From JAPLJQ01 sp037143735 (GTDB lineage Bacteria > Desulfobacterota > Syntrophia > Syntrophales > UBA2185): a stretch of 9,107 bases of DNA. Each line of letters starts with the position of its first letter. Positions within the stretch are counted from its first letter, which is position 1. Made by a program: the position numbers and the translations under genes. Below, piece by piece: positions 6,550 through 9,107 of the stretch. Location of the stretch: NCBI GenBank assembly GCA_037143735.1, contig JBAWYD010000087.1, positions 1-9,107 on the forward strand, written 5' to 3'. Below the pieces are notes generated by a model, which worked only from the letters and a program-made list of their open reading frames with translations, ran no database searches and was not told the origin of the DNA.

Positions 6550-7035
6550 ATGGTTAAAAAATCAAATGACTGGAAATCTCTTTACAAGAAAAAAGATGAA
6601 GATCCTCCATTGCCGGAAGGCCACATTTTATTTTACAATGAGCTTGTCATAGATCACTTTTCAAACCCGCGCAACGTCGGTGAAATTCCCGACGCAGACG
6701 GTTATGCCCTGGTCGGCGACCCCTCCTGTGGAGACCAGATGAAACTCTGGATCATGGTGAATGAGGGAAGAATCTCCGATATCAAATTTAAATCATTCGG
6801 GTGCCCCGGCGCAATTGCAACGAGCAGTATGGCTACGGCGATAGCCTTGGGCAGGACCATTACAGAGGCAAAACAACTGACGGACGACGATGTGATCCTT
6901 GCCCTGGGCGGCATTCCTGAAAACAAGAGGCACTGCTCTCTCATGGGCATTCATGCCCTTCTGGCCGCCATTGCCGATTACGAAAATAAACGGAATCCAA
7001 AAGACCCTGACGGAGGGAGGAACCCATCGCCATGA
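6550..7035 (+). CDS. nifU: NifU/IscU-type Fe-S cluster scaffold protein
   Basis: A cytoplasmic scaffold of 161 residues on which [2Fe-2S]/[4Fe-4S] clusters are assembled from sulfur delivered by a cysteine desulfurase. The IscU fold is clear: ELVIDHFSNPRNVGEI (31-46), GDPSCGDQMKLWI (57-69) with Cys60 and Asp62, FKSFGCPGAIATSSMATAIALG (80-101) with Cys85, and ENKRHCSLMGIHALLAAIADY (124-144) with Lys126 and Cys129. All three ligand cysteines and the Asp that favours cluster release are present. It lacks the ferredoxin-like and C-terminal NFU domains of full-length NifU, so it is an IscU-sized protein. It also has a charged N-terminal extension of about 25 residues (KKSNDWKSLYKKKDEDPP) that typical IscU lacks, and a short Pro/Asp/Gly tail. 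Its stop overlaps the nifS start by 4 bp (ATGA). A strong promoter lies 190 bp upstream. Confidence 0.93.
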   Translation: MVKKSNDWKSLYKKKDEDPPLPEGHILFYNELVIDHFSNPRNVGEIPDADGYALVGDPSCGDQMKLWIMVNEGRISDIKFKSFGCPGAIATSSMATAIALGRTITEAKQLTDDDVILALGGIPENKRHCSLMGIHALLAAIADYENKRNPKDPDGGRNPSP

Positions 7036-8180
7036 TATACCTGGATCACAATGCCACGACGCCTCTCCACCCTGACGTCTTCCGGGCCATGGAACCCTAT
7101 CTGAGGGAACAATTCGGAAATGCATCAAGCTCCCACCGGCTGGGAAGGGAAGCGCGGACAGCCCTGGAGAATTCCCGAAAGAATATGGCCGGCTGTCTGG
7201 GTGCAAAGCCTGACGAAATAATTTTTACAAGCGGGGGCACGGAGTCGGACAATTTTGCCCTGCGGGGCGTGGCGCGGGCGCTCAGGAGAGAAGGCACCCA
7301 TATCATCACCTCCCGGACAGAACACCATGCGGTATTGAAGACATGTCAGGACCTGGAGCAGGAGGGCTTCCGTGTCACCTATCTCCCTGTTGACTCAAAC
7401 GGCCGGATCGATCCCGATGATGTGCGCAGGCACATCGATAAGGAGACCATTCTCATCAGCATCATGTTTGCCAATAACGAGACAGGGGTTATCCAGCCGA
7501 TTTTTGAGATAGGCGCAATCGCCAGGGAGGAGCAAATCATCTTTCATACGGACGCCGTTCAGGCCGTGGGCAAAATACCCGTTGACGTCGATGACCTCGG
7601 CGTCGATCTTCTCTCTGTCTCGGGACATAAGATTTACGGCCCCAAGGGTGTCGGCCTCCTCTACATACGGCAGAGCACGTCCATTGCCCCGATTCTCACA
7701 GGCGGGCATCATGAACACAATTTCCGCGCCGGGACGGAAAACATTCCCGGGATTGTCGGATTGGGGGAAGCCCTTTCCATCGCTGCAACAAATCTGCACA
7801 AAGGAACGGAAAAGCTCTTAAACCTCCGGCAGCGGTTCGAAACGTCCATACTGGAAAAAATCGACGGCGTGCAGATAAACGGTTTACAGGCGCCGAGGGT
7901 TCCCAATACGAGCAATGTGAGCTTTCAATCCATCGACGGGGAATCGATTCTTCTGCATCTGGACTTGAAGGGAATTTACGCCTCATCCGGCTCCGCGTGC
8001 AGCACCGACTCGCCTGAGCCTTCCCATGTCCTTCTGGCGATGGGCGTGCCAGCCCGCACCGCCCAGGGCGCCATACGGTTCTCCATGGGAAAGGACAACA
8101 CGAAAGACGATATGGATGCCGTCGTTGACGCCCTCATAGATATTACCGCCAAGCTGAGAACAATATCGAGCGTCAGGTAA
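7032..8180 (+). CDS. nifS: NifS/IscS-type cysteine desulfurase
   Basis: This PLP enzyme (EC 2.8.1.7) removes sulfur from L-cysteine as a persulfide and passes it to the scaffold encoded just upstream. All group I landmarks are present: YLDHNATTP (3-11), SGGTESDN (67-74), TEHHAVL (96-102) with the PLP-stacking His98, NNETG (148-152), and HTDAVQAVGK (172-181) with Asp174 and Gln177. PLP-binding Lys200 lies in SVSGHKIYGPKGVG (195-208), followed by RAGTEN (232-237) and catalytic Cys323 in SSGSACSTDSPEPSHVL (318-334). The 382-residue length is full for the NifS-type form; it lacks the C-terminal extension of E. coli IscS. The gene overlaps the NifU-like gene by 4 bp and must be co-translated with it. 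No iscR, hscA/B, fdx or nitrogenase gene is nearby, so a general Fe-S role is more likely than a dedicated nitrogenase role. Confidence 0.96.
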   Translation: MIYLDHNATTPLHPDVFRAMEPYLREQFGNASSSHRLGREARTALENSRKNMAGCLGAKPDEIIFTSGGTESDNFALRGVARALRREGTHIITSRTEHHAVLKTCQDLEQEGFRVTYLPVDSNGRIDPDDVRRHIDKETILISIMFANNETGVIQPIFEIGAIAREEQIIFHTDAVQAVGKIPVDVDDLGVDLLSVSGHKIYGPKGVGLLYIRQSTSIAPILTGGHHEHNFRAGTENIPGIVGLGEALSIAATNLHKGTEKLLNLRQRFETSILEKIDGVQINGLQAPRVPNTSNVSFQSIDGESILLHLDLKGIYASSGSACSTDSPEPSHVLLAMGVPARTAQGAIRFSMGKDNTKDDMDAVVDALIDITAKLRTISSVR

Positions 8181-8210
8181 CGATTTGGGTCCTTTGAAAA
8201 ACATCCATTC

Positions 8211-8288
8211 GTCATTGCGAGTGCAACGAATCTCATAACCAATAGAATATCAAAGAGATTTCCACGGAAGGGCGTGTCTCGCAATGAC
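8211..8288. repeat. imperfect palindromic dispersed repeat (GTCATTGCGAG family)
   Basis: GTCATTGCGAG (8211-8221) and CTCGCAATGAC (8278-8288) are perfect 11-bp inverse ends. Inside them AATCTC (8229-8234) pairs with GAGATT (8255-8260), giving a long interrupted hairpin of about 78 bp. Its placement between two genes and its end sequences resemble the palindromic repeats I know to be scattered in many copies in some deltaproteobacterial and related genomes. It has no coding capacity and could act as a transcription barrier after nifS, although no T-run follows. Only one copy is in this window. Confidence 0.6.
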
Positions 8289-8398
8289 CTGTTGCATACC
8301 GTTTATCTGCCGGCTATTCCGCGGACATAATACCTATAAATTCCTTGCATAGGCAATGCCCGTGTGGTTGTATAGACGCATTATCCAGCTTTTGCGAC

Positions 8399-8404
8399 AG
8401 GAGG
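8399..8404 (+). promoter_or_regulatory. ribosome-binding site of the ParB-like gene
   Basis: AGGAGG ends 9 nt before ATG 8414 and fixes the start. Upstream, TTGCAT (from about 8345) could be a -35 element, but I see no convincing -10. Confidence 0.65.
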
Positions 8405-8413
8405 AATTTAACG

Positions 8414-9107
8414 ATGGCAGACGCCCGACAGTTTGAGAATATCCCGTTGAACCTGATTCTGGTTGAAGAGCAGATACGAAAGAACATTGATATAAAAGGG
8501 GAAGCCTTTTGCAGCTTCATGGAATCTATCCGAGATAAGGGAGTGCTCCAGCCCGTGGTCGTCATGAAAAGGGAGGACAGGTTCCTCCCGATCTCCGGGG
8601 AAAGGCGTTTTCTGGCCTGCGGGCAACTCGGCATGGAGACAATACCTGCGGTAATCATTGAAAATCTGCCCGGCAAAGAGGGCATATTAACCATCCAGTT
8701 GATCGAAAATCTCCAACGGGAGAACCTGAACCCCATCGATGAGGCAGGGGCGTATCTTTCCTACCTGCAAAACGCCGTCGGTGAACTCGCCGTCGAAGAG
8801 ATGCTCAACAAAATGATCCTCTTCAAAACGAGCCCTGAACGATTGAAGCCGGAGGATGTACCAAGAATTGGTACATTGGAGAAAATATCCGGCAAATCTT
8901 TGAGTACACTGATGAATTACCTTTCGCTTCTGAAATTGCCGAAAGAGATTCAGGCTGCCGTTTCGGATGGCCGGATCGGCCCTACCCTGGGGTATCTCTT
9001 TGCCGCCAATGTCAACCATCCGGAAATTATGACCATCTTTAAAGAAGTCCTGGAAAAACCCGTGACCTATGAGGCATTGAAACGGCGCTTCGCTAAAAAG
9101 GAAGCGC
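8414..9107 (+). CDS. ParB/Spo0J-family protein, 3' end beyond the window
   Basis: The first 231 residues of a ParB/RepB/Spo0J-type protein are visible; no stop is reached. The N-terminal ParB (sulfiredoxin-like, CTP-binding) domain covers about 8-105. It contains RKNIDIKGEAFCSFMESIR (22-40), GVLQPVVV (43-50), ISGERRFLACGQLGMETIPAV (60-80) with the GERR box, and IENLQRENLNPIDEAGAY (97-114). A helix-turn-helix region follows (about 153-190, LEKISGKSLSTLMNYLSLLK), as in KorB/ParB DNA-binding domains. Between them is an unusual stretch (about 119-152) that is longer than the short linker of standard ParB and contains a palindrome at DNA level. No parA is seen upstream, so this is more likely a stand-alone ParB-like regulator than the chromosomal parAB partner, though a downstream partner cannot be excluded. 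Confidence 0.88.
   Translation, partial: MADARQFENIPLNLILVEEQIRKNIDIKGEAFCSFMESIRDKGVLQPVVVMKREDRFLPISGERRFLACGQLGMETIPAVIIENLPGKEGILTIQLIENLQRENLNPIDEAGAYLSYLQNAVGELAVEEMLNKMILFKTSPERLKPEDVPRIGTLEKISGKSLSTLMNYLSLLKLPKEIQAAVSDGRIGPTLGYLFAANVNHPEIMTIFKEVLEKPVTYEALKRRFAKKEA
8856..8876. repeat. perfect 9+3+9 inverted repeat inside the ParB-like gene
   Basis: ATGTACCAA (8856-8864) and TTGGTACAT (8868-8876) are exact inverse copies around GAA. The site lies in codons for D148-L155, in the linker between the ParB and HTH domains. It is not the classical parS or the KorB operator. It may be a binding site for the encoded protein or chance. Confidence 0.5.

Noticed and set aside
6444..6557. 37-codon frame in the nifUS leader ending just after the nifU ATG
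   Set aside because: It has a weak ribosome-binding site and a basic, unremarkable peptide. I kept it only as a remark in the leader entry.
7395..7799. 134-codon minus-strand open frame
   Set aside because: It is antisense to nifS, which has all its catalytic motifs.

Overview
The window reads as chromosomal DNA from an anaerobic bacterium, most likely of the former Deltaproteobacteria (Desulfobacterota), perhaps a Syntrophus/Smithella-like syntroph. This is inferred from gene content: a K+-independent membrane pyrophosphatase, an FGPGKLPELG-type TatA, a compact NifU/NifS pair, and a dispersed GTCATTGCGAG/CTCGCAATGAC hairpin repeat of a kind I recall from such genomes. No marker gene settles the taxonomy. 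Most genes are ordinary housekeeping or membrane functions. I see no CRISPR array, transposase, integrase, rRNA or tRNA.

Layout. (1) 1-828 is unresolved: a plus-strand frame is open across the whole stretch, while a minus-strand frame ending in TAA at 1-3 is open for 114 codons. Codon choice favours the minus strand on the left and the plus strand on the right (about 490-828), so this may be two gene remnants. (2) A shared hairpin terminator (827-855) separates this from a minus-strand operon, read right to left: a two-CBS-domain protein (4893-4405), an ArsB/NhaD/SLC13-type ion transporter overlapping it by 4 bp (4408-3038), and hppA, a proton-pumping pyrophosphatase (3016-854). (3) Also on the minus strand are tatA (5256-5065), followed by a strong 14-bp inverted-repeat terminator and preceded by a possible leader ORF, and a VTT/DedA-like membrane protein (6076-5390). 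(4) A divergent intergenic region of about 470 bp holds the best promoter in the window (TTGACA-17-TATACT, 6332-6360) and a roughly 180-nt leader. (5) On the plus strand, a NifU/IscU-type scaffold (6550-7035) overlaps a NifS/IscS-type cysteine desulfurase (7032-8180) by 4 bp. (6) After a hairpin repeat comes a ParB/Spo0J-family gene that runs off the window end (8414-9107) and contains a perfect 9+3+9 inverted repeat.

How they work together: hppA turns pyrophosphate hydrolysis into proton-motive force, and the co-transcribed transporter could spend or rebalance that ion gradient, possibly with nucleotide sensing by the CBS protein. TatA is a subunit of twin-arginine export, which the same gradient drives. 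The NifS-NifU pair makes and assembles Fe-S clusters. The ParB-like gene looks like a separate unit.

No clearly new multi-gene system is visible. The items most worth a second look are the palindrome inside the ParB-like gene, the long possibly structured nifUS leader, the transporter-pyrophosphatase-CBS operon, and the unresolved left edge.
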